From a bacterium (lineage in GTDB: Bacteria; Armatimonadota; Zipacnadia; Zipacnadales; Zipacnadaceae), in NCBI GenBank assembly GCA_030615605.1, contig JAUWYY010000001.1:124001-188000 (forward strand): 64,000 nt of DNA, read 5' to 3'. Made by a program: the position numbers and the translations under genes. The notes beneath the pieces are model-generated. The model saw only the letters and a list, made by a program, of their open reading frames with translations, ran no database searches and was not told the DNA's origin. Positions 1 through 9,099 of this stretch are shown here, piece by piece. Within the stretch, counting starts at the first letter, position 1. Each line of letters begins with the position of its first letter.

Positions 1-395
1 TGGGCTCTGGCCAGATACATCCACTTCGCGGTCCGAGGTATCAGCGCCCCGCGAATGCCCATAGCCAGCATGATCATCAAAACACCGGCACCGGCCAGAG
101 CAACGAGACGCCGGGCGGGTGCGCGAGTCGGCCCGATGCTGACCACCTTGCGGGCGACTGCGTCTATTTCGTCCAGGCGCCGGCGTGCTCTCTTCCAAAA
201 GCCTCTGGGGACGCGGGCTGGTTGCTGGTCAGGACCGCCGGCGAGGACTTTCAGCGAGTAGATTGTCCCGAGCTGCCGACTGCATGAGGAGCAGGTGACA
301 ATGTGACGAGATAGCTCACACCGCTGCTCGCTGGGCAGCTCGCCATCAACAAATGCCGACAGGGCCTCAGATGTGACGGGGCATTGTTGGGGCAC
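1..395 (-). CDS. anti-sigma factor with zinc-binding N-terminus (partial)
   Basis: The frame is open from a GTG at 395 to the window edge, so the C-terminus is missing. The N-terminal part carries H-x3-C-x2-C (RHIVTCSSC), the signature of zinc-binding anti-sigma (ZAS/RsrA-type) domains. A hydrophobic stretch near residues 107-122 (LVALAGAGVLMIMLAM) looks like a membrane anchor. GAGGT lies 8 nt before the GTG, which is just past the stop of the sigma gene, so the two are translationally coupled. Inferred role: holds the ECF sigma factor encoded upstream inactive at the membrane. Confidence 0.75.
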   Translation of the reverse strand, partial: MPQQCPVTSEALSAFVDGELPSEQRCELSRHIVTCSSCSRQLGTIYSLKVLAGGPDQQPARVPRGFWKRARRRLDEIDAVARKVVSIGPTRAPARRLVALAGAGVLMIMLAMGIRGALIPRTAKWMYLARA

Positions 396-406
396 TTGAC
401 TTTACC

Positions 407-964
407 TCACAGATAGCCGCGCTGCTGGGCATACTCTCGCAGGTGCTCGGCCAAGGCTCGCCGGCCCCGACAGATGCGGCTACGCACGGTACCCAGCGGT
501 ACGTCGAGTGCTTGCGCAATTTCCTTGTAGCTCAGATCAAACATATCACAAAGAATAACCGCGCTGCGAAACTCTTCAGGTACCTGCGCCAGCGCCTGCT
601 GGATCGGTTCATCAAGTTCCTGCTCTACGATTATTGCTTCGGGCAGCATGTCGTTCGATTTATGCCATTCCTGGGGCGGGCCACCTTCGCCGTCGTCCCA
701 TATCATAGTCTGAGGCTGGCGGGATTGCTGGCGGTAACGGCTGATGTGAGTGGTCGTCACAATCTTCAGCAGCCAGGCTCGGAAGTTTGTCCCCAGTTCA
801 AACTGGTCAAACGAGATATATGCCTTGACCAAAGCTTCCTGACTGAGATCCTCAGCATCGCTCAAGGTGCGCGTCAGCCGGCGAGCAGCTTTGAACAGAT
901 CACGCTGATGCCGCTGCGCCAGTCGTTCGAATTCACGCCTGCGTCTGCCCGTTGGTTGATGCAT
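407..964 (-). CDS. ECF (RpoE-like) RNA polymerase sigma factor
   Basis: About 185 residues. Region 2 is seen in the N-terminal half (DLFKAARRLTRTLSDAEDL then AYISFDQF and FRAWLLKI), and region 4 as a helix-turn-helix near the C-terminus (DLSYKEIAQALDVPLGTVRS). Length and architecture fit a minimal group 4 sigma factor. ATG at 964 is chosen; a TTG six bases upstream is also possible, and neither has a strong ribosome site. It is followed by an anti-sigma gene, the usual arrangement. The inducing stress cannot be told from sequence. Confidence 0.9.
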   Translation of the reverse strand: MHQPTGRRRREFERLAQRHQRDLFKAARRLTRTLSDAEDLSQEALVKAYISFDQFELGTNFRAWLLKIVTTTHISRYRQQSRQPQTMIWDDGEGGPPQEWHKSNDMLPEAIIVEQELDEPIQQALAQVPEEFRSAVILCDMFDLSYKEIAQALDVPLGTVRSRICRGRRALAEHLREYAQQRGYL

Positions 965-1073
965 ACGCAACCAGCCTATCTTCCGGCAGATGCGCGCGAC
1001 GCTTGTTCATACTTAACAACGCCGCGCAGTGCCCCAACAGTTCCGCGGTTTGCCCGCCGTCGGGTCGGTAGCC

Positions 1074-1748
1074 CTATCCGCTTGACCACCGCTTGATAAG
1101 CGAACGAATTGGCTCCCGTGTCCGTCGGAATATCCGCTCCCCGAGGCTGCGGTGGTGGAGAAATTCCCGCTGCTGTTCGGTAAGCAGTTCAGGGCCGATC
1201 TTGTCCTTTAGTTTATATACGCCCCGCCAATCGTCGTCACAAAAGATGCGGAAGACAAGTGCCACAAGCGGATTGGATCCGGTCATTATGGCACTGGTAA
1301 AATCTACTATCACCGGGCGCCCACTGTTGTCAATCAGGATGTTGTCCAGCTTGTGGAGGTCTCCGTGCGCGATGCCTCGACCGTGCAGATTTTCAACTAA
1401 CTCGGAAAGTAGACGAAAGAAGTCAGCGGGTACTTGTTCGTTATCGACATTCAGCACAGGTTCAGCAGGGACGTGCTGGAGGATAAGTGCGTAGGGATCA
1501 ACTGTTCCGTAGCAGGAGGGTATTCCTGGCAGGTCGTTGAGTCTCCCGTAGGCTACCTTCTCTCGGAAGACCAGGAAACGTCCCAGCAGTCGGCCAAACA
1601 GAGACTTGCCGCTGCCATAGTCTTTGATTAGCAGATCGCTGCCCTCCATGCATACGATCTTGACTTCAGGACGCGCCCGCGGGCCGGCGCGTAGTGTTTC
1701 GGAGGGCAGGATAGCCAATTGTTGGCGAGTTAGTTCAGAGGCAGTCAT
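1074..1748 (-). CDS. lipopolysaccharide kinase / RIO-like small protein kinase
   Basis: 224 residues. The kinase core is compact: a catalytic loop near residues 128-136 (HGDLHKLDN, D130 and N136) and a metal-binding Asp at 149 (VDF, in place of DFG). This layout is typical of the Kdo kinase/WaaP and RIO/Bud32 families rather than Ser/Thr kinases of Hanks type. An N-terminal basic stretch precedes the beta-sheet lobe. It stands alone between a sigma factor gene and a sugar isomerase gene. A cell-envelope sugar is a possible substrate, but this is inference. Confidence 0.65.
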   Translation of the reverse strand: MTASELTRQQLAILPSETLRAGPRARPEVKIVCMEGSDLLIKDYGSGKSLFGRLLGRFLVFREKVAYGRLNDLPGIPSCYGTVDPYALILQHVPAEPVLNVDNEQVPADFFRLLSELVENLHGRGIAHGDLHKLDNILIDNSGRPVIVDFTSAIMTGSNPLVALVFRIFCDDDWRGVYKLKDKIGPELLTEQQREFLHHRSLGERIFRRTREPIRSLIKRWSSG

Positions 1749-1844
1749 TGGTCTGTTTCAATCAGCATTTTATCTATTCTGCTGGTCAGGCCCACAGCTG
1801 CCCCAGCAATGCCTGTCTGATGCTGGTGAGCGGCCCACCGCAGT

Positions 1845-2678
1845 TCATTCGTTGACCAGTCTCTTCAGGTATAACAAGTCGGCTGCCAGAGCCTCGCGCT
1901 TTGCTTCACCTTCCACCCAGGAAAATTCCACGGCGATGCAGCCGGTGTAGCCCGACTTGCGAAGCTGTCTGACCAGGGGTTGGTAGTCTATCGCCCCATC
2001 TCCCAGGGGCACACGCCTGCCTTCATCTTCACCTGTCAAGCGGGCATAGTTTTGGGCGTGCATATGAACCACATACGGCATCACTGACTGTAGCTGCTCG
2101 AGAGGTGTTTGCAGTTCTGTATCTGGCACAATGTGGTAGTTAAGGCGGAAGTTATCGCGCTTAACTGATTCGGCCAGCCGTCGGGCGGCAGCGCCGGAAT
2201 CGGCGAGGGTACCGCCGTGCATCTCCACTGCCAAGGCAATGCCCAGCTTGCTGGCTTGGTCACAGGCCTGCTGACACTCACGGGTGGTGGTCTCCCACAC
2301 AGCTTCAGTGGCCTGGGCGGAGGGCACGTCAGAGGCCCACACTCGGACTATCTGTGTACCCAGGCAGTGGGCGGTATGAAGGGTATCTTCCAGTTGTACA
2401 TTGTCTTCGTAGCGCGCTTTGGTGCAACCGAATCGTAGGTACGAGCTCAGAACCGGCACCACCAGATCCCGCTCGTGGATCATCCGTTGCACTGCTTTGA
2501 CGCGATTCTCGTCGAACTGCTCGGAGATGTGCGGCTCTCGCCCCCAGATCTCCACTCCGTCGAAGCCCAGGTCCTCGGCCACGTCCAGCACATGGTCCAA
2601 TAGCCTATCGCGGTAGGCGATGGTGCACAGGATTATTCTGATGTCACTGCTATGGCTTGTGGCCATACCCCTCTGCAT
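1845..2678 (-). CDS. sugar phosphate isomerase/epimerase family TIM-barrel protein
   Basis: 277 residues of the AP-endonuclease-2/xylose-isomerase-like fold. Visible landmarks are GFDGVEIWGREPH near the N-terminus, ALAVEMHGG in the middle, and metal-ligand-type residues in VHMHAQNY and IAVEFSW at the C-terminal end. Start is uncertain: ATG at 2666 has a purine-rich stretch just before it, while 2678 gives the longest product. It lies 28 nt after the Gfo/Idh/MocA dehydrogenase on the same strand, a common partnership in inositol or sugar-derivative catabolism. Exact substrate unknown. Confidence 0.75.
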   Translation of the reverse strand: MQRGMATSHSSDIRIILCTIAYRDRLLDHVLDVAEDLGFDGVEIWGREPHISEQFDENRVKAVQRMIHERDLVVPVLSSYLRFGCTKARYEDNVQLEDTLHTAHCLGTQIVRVWASDVPSAQATEAVWETTTRECQQACDQASKLGIALAVEMHGGTLADSGAAARRLAESVKRDNFRLNYHIVPDTELQTPLEQLQSVMPYVVHMHAQNYARLTGEDEGRRVPLGDGAIDYQPLVRQLRKSGYTGCIAVEFSWVEGEAKREALAADLLYLKRLVNE

Positions 2679-2706
2679 GTCCCTGATTGTCCAAGAATGC
2701 TAACTT

Positions 2707-3735
2707 CTATTTTATCTCTACGGGCTGCCCTTCGTCTACTGACTGGTGAATAGCGGCCAGGATTTCCATATTGTGAAGGGCCTCGGCCACCGATACCAGT
2801 GGCTGGCTACCGTCACGAATGCAGGCAGCGAAGTGCCGGATGCTCTCAATGGCAAATCCCCGGGGTGTGCCGTGTGAGTCAATCATTCCCAGGGGATTGG
2901 GCCACTCGCTACTGTTATGTGTGTATTTCTGGGAGCTGAGATTGTGGCTGCAATCGGCGTACATCGTGCCCTCGGATCCGACGAGCTGTACCTGAAAGTC
3001 GATGACTGCAGGCATAGCATCACCCAGGATCCAACAGTTGTCAAGGTGAACCACTGCCCCGTCAGCAAATTCCAGGATGCTGTGGAAAAAATCCGGTGTG
3101 TCCAAGCCCATATCCTCCAACACCCCCCGGCGAGCGACCGAATAGACGCGCACCGCCCTGTCCTGTAGCAACCAACAGGCTAGATCACTGATGTGTGAGG
3201 CCAGCCACCAGACTACCGTAGTCTGACCACTCCAACTGAGTAGCTCAGTTGGCACCCAGATGGTGTTGCTCAGGCGGAATGAGGCCATCTTTATTTCCCC
3301 CAGTTCGCCAGCCTCGATGGCCTTCTTCATCTCCATGATAGTGGGATTCCAGCGGTTGTGAAAATCAACCATCAGAGTGACGCCCGCCTGGTGGACGGCT
3401 GCGGCGATGGCGTGAGCTTCTTCCGGACTGGTGGCCATTGGTTTTTCTACCAGCAGGTGCTTGCCAGCCTGGGCCGCGGCCATGGCGATGTCGTAATGTA
3501 GAAAATCGGGGGTGACTACCGAAACAGCTTGCACCTCGTCATGCGTGACGAGCTCTTCATAATCTGTAGTGATGAACGGGATATTGTACTCTTCGGCGCG
3601 GCGGTTCAGCAGTTCTTCGTTAATGTCGCATATGCCAGCGACATATACGCCGGGCTCATCTGCCAGGGTTTTCAAGTGATTCTCGCCCCATGTGCCCAGT
3701 CCCACCACTCCAAAGCCGACTTGGTGGTCGCTCAT
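2707..3735 (-). CDS. Gfo/Idh/MocA family NAD(P)-dependent oxidoreductase
   Basis: 342 residues. The N-terminal Rossmann fold shows GFGVVGLGTWGENHLKTL, followed by the family's conserved LVEKPMATS (catalytic-site Lys in EKP). The C-terminal alpha/beta substrate domain includes DFHNRWNP. GGAGG lies 7 nt upstream of the ATG. A strong sigma-70 promoter at 3800-3829 drives it together with the downstream isomerase. Family members oxidise or reduce sugars, inositols and related polyols; specificity is not readable here. Confidence 0.9.
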   Translation of the reverse strand: MSDHQVGFGVVGLGTWGENHLKTLADEPGVYVAGICDINEELLNRRAEEYNIPFITTDYEELVTHDEVQAVSVVTPDFLHYDIAMAAAQAGKHLLVEKPMATSPEEAHAIAAAVHQAGVTLMVDFHNRWNPTIMEMKKAIEAGELGEIKMASFRLSNTIWVPTELLSWSGQTTVVWWLASHISDLACWLLQDRAVRVYSVARRGVLEDMGLDTPDFFHSILEFADGAVVHLDNCWILGDAMPAVIDFQVQLVGSEGTMYADCSHNLSSQKYTHNSSEWPNPLGMIDSHGTPRGFAIESIRHFAACIRDGSQPLVSVAEALHNMEILAAIHQSVDEGQPVEIK

Positions 3736-3799
3736 TAGCTTAGCCTCCGTAAAGCAAATGCTGGTTACTTATATTGACAGTTGTCTGCCTGCTCCTGCG

Positions 3800-3829
3800 A
3801 TTATAGGAGATTGCTCTGGACGTTGTCAA
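3800..3829 (-). promoter_or_regulatory. sigma-70 promoter of the Gfo/Idh/MocA-isomerase pair
   Basis: On the minus strand TTGACA is followed by an 18-nt spacer and a consensus TATAAT. The predicted transcript has a leader of about 55-60 nt before the ATG at 3735. Confidence 0.8.
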
Positions 3830-3992
3830 CGGGTTGACGCCTATGGCAGAAGGTGATAGAGTCGTCGGCTGCGGCAACTGTTACTGCGGCTGCTTTGCAA
3901 GTGGGGCAACAACGGAAGGATTTCTGCTTTGTCTTACCGAAGTAGCCCCACCGGAATCGAATAAGAGAAATGCTACCGGAGGTTGAGCGAGT

Positions 3993-4583
3993 ATGGCCGA
4001 CGACCCGTTGAGGTCAGCGCCGGAGGAGCCATCTGGCCCTGAAGAGCTGGAAATCGAACTCCACGGCGAACCTCAGCCCACCCAAGAGTCGTCCGGCGAA
4101 CTCTTAGAGATTACGCAACAGGATATTGCTGACGTCTGTGCGGAGGATCTGCCGGCCATATCGGGATTCGATGCGACAGTGGCTGAAGGGACGGCTAACT
4201 GGGTTGACATTCCTGCGGTTTGCAGTATAGCAGGTGACAGCTTCGTTGTCCGCTTCCAGGAGGTCAAGCCGGGACGCTTCACGTATGCTGGTGCTGAACA
4301 GCGGCGCGGGCCGGAAGATGGGTCTGCGCCCGGTGCCGGAAGAAATGTCAAAGCGGAGTTTGACCTCAGCGACTATCCGGGGTGTCCCTGCTGCGGGGTA
4401 CCAGGGCTGGTAGTGTGCAGCGGCTGTGAGACGGTTAGTTGTGGGGCTTCGGTGCGCCAGACCAAGCCGGGCCTGGTGATGACGTGCCCCAACTGCCACA
4501 GGGACGGTGAGGTGCAGCCGGGTGGGCGGGGCACGCAGGTGTGGACAACTGGTGGCGCACAGAAGAAAAAGTACCAGGATTAG
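3993..4583 (+). CDS. acidic protein with C-terminal zinc ribbons (TerY-C-like)
   Basis: 196 residues. The first third is very acidic and low in complexity. The C-terminal part has three cysteine knuckles (CPCC, CSGCETVSC, CPNC) spaced like a double zinc ribbon. The order 'LS.YP.CP.CG' then 'VCSGCETVSC' recalls the TerY-C metal-binding domain, but no VWA domain is present. It ends in a lysine-rich tail. The ferredoxin gene follows by about 100 nt on the same strand. A protein- or nucleic-acid-binding role is possible; function not assigned. Confidence 0.6.
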   Translation: MADDPLRSAPEEPSGPEELEIELHGEPQPTQESSGELLEITQQDIADVCAEDLPAISGFDATVAEGTANWVDIPAVCSIAGDSFVVRFQEVKPGRFTYAGAEQRRGPEDGSAPGAGRNVKAEFDLSDYPGCPCCGVPGLVVCSGCETVSCGASVRQTKPGLVMTCPNCHRDGEVQPGGRGTQVWTTGGAQKKKYQD

Positions 4584-4689
4584 ACGGGGTCCCAGCCAGC
4601 CTGCAGCCTTCCGTCGGTCCGGGGAGGTATCAAGTGCTGGGCGGAGAATCAAACAAGCTGCATTTCAATACAATCAGGAGGTGACTTAC

Positions 4690-4878
4690 GTGCCGACTCC
4701 AGAAGTAGATGCTGATCTTTGTACCGGTTGTGAGTTGTGTGTGGACATTGCGCCTAATACATTTGAGCTCAATGACGAGGGCATCGTGGTGGTTATTGAC
4801 CCAGAGGGCGACGACGGGGACGCCATTCAGGAGGCCATCGACTCCTGTCCGGTGGAGGCCATCTCCTGGGCTGAGTAA
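4690..4878 (+). CDS. small single-cluster 4Fe-4S ferredoxin
   Basis: 62 residues from a GTG preceded by an excellent AGGAGGTG. The protein shows C-x2-C-x2-C (CTGCELC) and a distant C-P (SCPVEAI), the ligand set for one [4Fe-4S] cluster, and is strongly acidic, as usual for soluble electron carriers of this monocluster type. The upstream neighbour is the zinc-ribbon gene; a hairpin terminator follows 40 nt after the stop. Its redox partner is not evident nearby. Confidence 0.9.
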   Translation: MPTPEVDADLCTGCELCVDIAPNTFELNDEGIVVVIDPEGDDGDAIQEAIDSCPVEAISWAE

Positions 4879-4918
4879 CTCTAGCTCGCAGCCGACAGTG
4901 GTTTAGCGCCGAAATGAG

Positions 4919-4948
4919 CGAGCAGCCAGAGTGACTGGCTGCTCGTTT
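4919..4948. terminator. hairpin terminator between convergent genes
   Basis: A perfect 11-bp stem (CGAGCAGCCAG / CTGGCTGCTCG) with a 5-nt loop is followed by TTT. It sits between the ferredoxin gene and the leftward hydrolase gene and could end transcription from both sides. Confidence 0.7.
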
Positions 4949-5022
4949 GCTCTATGAATCTGCAATCGTCGGGCAGCTACCGCTTCATAGCCCGGCCCTT
5001 GGGTCAGCGTGTTCAAGACACG

Positions 5023-6360
5023 CTAATCTGTCTGCGACTCAGTGACAATGACCGTGGCCTCTTCAGTGGCTATCTTCTGATCGGCGGAGTTGCGAGCTAC
5101 CACCCGGATTGTGTGCTCACCGGGCATGCCGGCTGCGGCATTCCACTGGACTCGATATGGTGGCACATTGGTCAAGGCCAGAATTTGACCGTCTACATAG
5201 AATTCGACCAGATTGACATCCAACCCGGAGCCAGCTCGTGCCTCGATGACGACCGGGCCAGTTACCGCCTCCGGTCGGCTGCCCCGCACTGCGATGGCCA
5301 ACTGGTCGTCGGCAAGGCGCGGGGTGCCAGTCAGTGCTAGCTGGGTGGTGGTTGGCGCTGGCGAAGCCCCGTAAGGTTGCCAGAGGGCTGCCAGTGCCAC
5401 CTGTAGTGAGGCCGGCAACTGGGTTAGGAACCATTGCTCGTCAATGGCCTGCCGATAGCTATTCAAGACCAGATCGTCGGTAGTCAGCGCGTAGTCGTTG
5501 CATGCCAGGCCGTCGCTGGCAGCATCCACTGAGAACCAGTTGATAAACACCACGTTGGGGAACTGCTCCCGTATTGTCCGATACATCTGCTCAATACTGG
5601 CGGCAGCAAAGCTACTGCTGAACTGTTGCGATGCCCGGCAGTAGTGAGTGGCGCCGTATTCACAGATTGCTATGGGCTTGCGCGCTCCGTATAGACTGCA
5701 TACATAGCGCAGGTCGTCTACCAGATCGCGCTGGGCCGGCTGGCTGATGTCGCCGTCGTGGTAGAGCACGGCGTAGATATTTACGCCCACCCAGTCCACA
5801 TAATCGTCCCCCGGGTAGTACAGGGGGATTGTGCGTCGCGGAGTGGCGAACGGACACCACACCATAATCACATTGGGCGCTTCGGATTTGATGGTGGTAT
5901 ATACCAGCCGCCACTTACGTACGTACTCGTCGGGGTTGCCCGAGTAGGGCATCCAGGTGCCGTTCATCTCCGAGGCAAAACGCAGCAGTATCGGCTTCTG
6001 CGCCTCGGCGGCGGCCTGCGCCCACTGTCGCAAATACGCATCGTCGCGTACCTCATCCAGGCCGTTGTTAGGCTCCCATGCAATATGGGGAAGAGCACCG
6101 TGGTTATGCACCTTGGCTACCCAGTCGGTGGGGAACGGCTCGCCGTAGCCCAGATAGCGCATATAGCTGCTGTGCTCTTTGCCCACCAGCCGCTCGAACA
6201 GGGCGATGTCGCCGGCGACGACGGGATCCTGCTCGATGTAGGCGCCGATATAGCACCTGGCCTGCCCAGTCGCAGGCGTTGCCAGCAGGCTTAGCACCAT
6301 CACAGCGGCCGGCCATCGCCGCAATCGTTCAAGGTGTCCGGACAGGATTCCCTTTCGCAT
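5023..6360 (-). CDS. secreted GH26-like glycoside hydrolase with Ig-like C-terminal domain
   Basis: 445 residues. An N-terminal signal peptide spans about residues 10-34 (RRWPAAVMVLSLLATPATG). The TIM barrel carries both catalytic regions of clan GH-A family 26: acid/base candidate E131 in RFASEMNGTW and nucleophile candidate E234 in ICEYGATHY, with GVNIY between. Residues about 365-440 form an Ig-like beta domain (VEFYVDGQ ... GEHTIRVVARN) as found in secreted carbohydrate enzymes. Likely acts on a beta-mannan or mixed beta-glucan outside the cell. It is monocistronic. Confidence 0.8.
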   Translation of the reverse strand: MRKGILSGHLERLRRWPAAVMVLSLLATPATGQARCYIGAYIEQDPVVAGDIALFERLVGKEHSSYMRYLGYGEPFPTDWVAKVHNHGALPHIAWEPNNGLDEVRDDAYLRQWAQAAAEAQKPILLRFASEMNGTWMPYSGNPDEYVRKWRLVYTTIKSEAPNVIMVWCPFATPRRTIPLYYPGDDYVDWVGVNIYAVLYHDGDISQPAQRDLVDDLRYVCSLYGARKPIAICEYGATHYCRASQQFSSSFAAASIEQMYRTIREQFPNVVFINWFSVDAASDGLACNDYALTTDDLVLNSYRQAIDEQWFLTQLPASLQVALAALWQPYGASPAPTTTQLALTGTPRLADDQLAIAVRGSRPEAVTGPVVIEARAGSGLDVNLVEFYVDGQILALTNVPPYRVQWNAAAGMPGEHTIRVVARNSADQKIATEEATVIVTESQTD

Positions 6361-6494
6361 TACAACGATAGGTCAAAGGCCTCCGCTGGGCTGTCGTGGA
6401 GCAGGAACTGGGCAATGCGTATGGCCCCGTCCCCGGTCAACTCTCTGTTGATAACTAGTTTATCCTCCGCAGGTTGCTATTCAGCACTTGGCGA

Positions 6495-7178
6495 CTACAG
6501 CTTGTCTCCCGCACGAGCCAGCGGCTCGTCCAGAAAGTCGTAAGGCAAGTCGCCAATTGGGAAGTCAGCGGGAGTTGTCATCGCACGCCACACTCCGGCT
6601 TCGTTCACAATGATATTCATATAAGGCTCGTCCTTGAGTCTGTACACCAGACAGACCATACCCTCCCGCAGAAGTCTGGTCGTGAGCCTGTTGATGTCTT
6701 TGGGGGTCTTGGGCGCGTCGCGTGGCAGAGAAAGGGGCAAGAAGGCTATCTTGAATACGCCGATAGGTGGTCGGCACACACGCACATCCTGCAACTCGTG
6801 CGCCTGTACCCCGCCTGGAAAATCCTGTGCCTTGAAGCGCTTCCATATCACGTTGACGAACTTCTCCCGGTATTTCTCCTCTTTTCCCAGGTATGCTGTC
6901 TTATCCCACACCGCATCCCAATCCTCGGCACACCACGCCTCGACCAACTCATCCAAAGCCTTAACCGCCGCAGCCTCCTGGTGGCCTGAGGGGTTTGGGA
7001 GTGGACGGGCTAGGGTGAGCACAACGTAGATGGCCACGGCCAGCCACACGGACAAAACCACAGCAGCAGTAGTGGTAATAATTCGTACGGTGCGTCCGCG
7101 AGCTTTGACCGCTATCCAGATACATCCACCAATGATGCCAAGCCATATCAGTATTTCCACCCAAAACCATAGCGTCAC
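6495..7178 (-). CDS. hypothetical protein with two N-terminal membrane helices
   Basis: 227 residues from a GTG. Two hydrophobic helices occupy about residues 3-24 and 33-56; the rest is soluble and probably extracytoplasmic, with a helix rich in Trp, Asp and Glu (ELVEAWCAEDWDAVWDKTA). That part is reminiscent of NTF2/DUF4878-like lumazine-binding folds, but this is only a shape impression. It follows the five-gene cobalamin-related operon by 58 nt and may be read through from it. No function assigned. Confidence 0.6.
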   Translation of the reverse strand: MTLWFWVEILIWLGIIGGCIWIAVKARGRTVRIITTTAAVVLSVWLAVAIYVVLTLARPLPNPSGHQEAAAVKALDELVEAWCAEDWDAVWDKTAYLGKEEKYREKFVNVIWKRFKAQDFPGGVQAHELQDVRVCRPPIGVFKIAFLPLSLPRDAPKTPKDINRLTTRLLREGMVCLVYRLKDEPYMNIIVNEAGVWRAMTTPADFPIGDLPYDFLDEPLARAGDKL

Positions 7179-7236
7179 CGTAACTCATCTCCCCATACTT
7201 GGCGGTTCTCTCTCACTTTTGCACATCCCACCGGAC

Positions 7237-8040
7237 CTACACATCCAGCTCCCCAGCGCGGTAGGCCTGCAGATAGTCCATGCAAAACTCATCTTCGCCC
7301 AGCAGTGCTTCGGTGGCGATGATTTGTGCCATTAGCTTCTCATCCAGCGGATCCATCACCGCCGAGTCCATTCCCGCCTGCGTTGCCGGGCCGATGAAGG
7401 CGCGGTTCATCAACTGGCGGTTGGGCAGACCAAACGAGATATTACTCAGTCCGCAGGTAATATGGCATTCCGGGCAGTAGTCGCGAATCGCTGCGATCGC
7501 CTGGAAGATATACTGGCCGACTTCGGTCGCAGTGCTCAGCGGAGCGATGATCGGGTCCACGAATATCTGCTCCGCCTCAATCCCGCCGGCGGTGAGCCGG
7601 TCAATCAGCCGGTAAGCAACATCTTCGCGCTGCCCGGCTTGAGTGGGCATGCCTTCCTCGCTCAGGGCAAGCGCCACTACGTTGACTTTAGCCTCCAGGA
7701 CAATCGGCAGCATCTTCTCGACACTGCTCGGCTCCAGCGTGACCGAGTTTATCATCGGCATTGCCGCGCTGCTGTAGGTGGCCAGTCCCCGCTGGATAGC
7801 CTCGGGATTGGGCGAGTCGAAGCTAATCGGCTTATCAGTGGCCGCCTGAATCGTTTCCACCAGCCACTGCATATCCTTGGATTCCTGCTCGCCGATCGTG
7901 CCCGGATTACAATCTATGAAGTCGGCACCCGCCTTATCCTCTTTAACGGCCAGATCAGCAATATACTTCTCATCGCGACTGGCTATTGCCTCTTTGACGC
8001 GTTTTCGGGTGCCGTTGATCAGTTCGCCAATAATAATCAC
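7237..8040 (-). CDS. pterin-binding (methyltetrahydrofolate) methyltransferase-like protein
   Basis: 267 residues from a GTG with AAGGAG upstream. It is a stand-alone pterin-binding TIM barrel of the DHPS/MetH/AcsE/MtrH kind: GELINGTRKRV at the start matches the usual 'GERIN' opening, then ADFIDCNPG, PISFDSPNPEAIQ, MINSVTLE, and near the end CGLSNISFGLPNR. In the family these bind a folate or pterin and pass its methyl group to a corrinoid protein. Last gene of a five-gene operon that also encodes a cobalamin-binding protein, which supports a corrinoid link. The real methyl donor is unknown. Confidence 0.85.
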   Translation of the reverse strand: MIIIGELINGTRKRVKEAIASRDEKYIADLAVKEDKAGADFIDCNPGTIGEQESKDMQWLVETIQAATDKPISFDSPNPEAIQRGLATYSSAAMPMINSVTLEPSSVEKMLPIVLEAKVNVVALALSEEGMPTQAGQREDVAYRLIDRLTAGGIEAEQIFVDPIIAPLSTATEVGQYIFQAIAAIRDYCPECHITCGLSNISFGLPNRQLMNRAFIGPATQAGMDSAVMDPLDEKLMAQIIATEALLGEDEFCMDYLQAYRAGELDV

Positions 8041-8091
8041 TGTCTCGTCTCCTTCGTCTTCTTGGTGTGACCTGGTGCTGCCCCGCGAAAA

Positions 8092-9063
8092 TTATCGCTC
8101 GCGTTCCGCGTCAGTAAAGCCCTCAACCAGTACCGTCAGGCACTGGCACAGCGGGGCGGCAACTCCGTGGCGCTCTGCAGCGTCAGCCACCACGCCAGTT
8201 ATGTACTCTACTTCGGTGCGCCGCCCGGCCAGGATGTCCTGGAGCATCGAAGACTGATTCGCTGCCGTGGCCCGACAGACCTCCTCAACCTCCCGACGCG
8301 GGTCAAATTGCCCCCAGTCTATCCCGACCGCTTGCCCGACGCTGTAGACTTCCTTGGCCACCTGTCCAGCCAGGTCACGCAGAGCCGCAATCTCCAGCAA
8401 TTCACCATTGCGTCGTCGGGTGAGAGCTGTCAGGGGATTGATTGCGCTGTTTATGAGCACCTTGCGCCACAGCAGGGCATCTACATCGGCGGTCAGTTGC
8501 ACTTCAAGGCCAGCCGGTTTGAGAAGCTCAACTGTGCTATCGGCGAGCGACTGATTGCCGGTCGGGCTACCCAGCACGATTTGGCTCAGCCCGGCCTGGC
8601 GTACTCGTCCCATGCCCAGCAAGGTAGCGCCGCTGGAGGTGGTGCCAGCCAGCACCTGCTTGGCCGGGAGGCTCTCCTCAAGTATCTGGTAGTTGCCCAG
8701 GCCGTTCTGCAGAGTGAGAACTGCCGTCTCGGGGCCAACTACCGGTGCACAGTGTTCCGCCGCCTCTGCTGTATCGTAGGCCTTGGCGAAGATGATGACC
8801 AGATCGGCTATGCTCAGCTCCTGGGCGTCGGCCGTGCACGGCACAGACACGGTGCAGGTGCCTGCGGTCGCCTCTATGATAACGCCCTGCTCGTTGATAA
8901 GTTCAGCCCGGTCGGCGCGATGATCCAGCAGCGCTACATCCAGATGCGGCATCCTGCCCAGCAGTGCCGCGTGCAGACAGCCCATCGCCCCGGGGCCGAC
9001 AATGACCACACTTCTCGAATCTGATTGGGGGTAGTTGCTCGTGTCCATTTTCGGCTGGTACAT
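8092..9063 (-). CDS. ketopantoate reductase (PanE/ApbA) family protein
   Basis: 323 residues. An N-terminal dinucleotide site (VVIVGPGAMGCLHAALL) is followed by conserved family features: FAKAYDT, LQNGLGN, TTSSGA and the catalytic-Lys/Asn region WRKVLINSAINPLTAL. The C-terminal helical domain is complete. True PanE makes pantoate for CoA, but here the gene sits between an HPS-RraA fusion and a pterin methyltransferase-like gene. A role in the operon's pathway, reducing another 2-keto acid, is just as likely. Confidence 0.85.
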   Translation of the reverse strand: MYQPKMDTSNYPQSDSRSVVIVGPGAMGCLHAALLGRMPHLDVALLDHRADRAELINEQGVIIEATAGTCTVSVPCTADAQELSIADLVIIFAKAYDTAEAAEHCAPVVGPETAVLTLQNGLGNYQILEESLPAKQVLAGTTSSGATLLGMGRVRQAGLSQIVLGSPTGNQSLADSTVELLKPAGLEVQLTADVDALLWRKVLINSAINPLTALTRRRNGELLEIAALRDLAGQVAKEVYSVGQAVGIDWGQFDPRREVEEVCRATAANQSSMLQDILAGRRTEVEYITGVVADAAERHGVAAPLCQCLTVLVEGFTDAERER

Positions 9064-9099
9064 CGTTTTGTGACGGCTTCTGCGATGCTTCTGTGCTAT

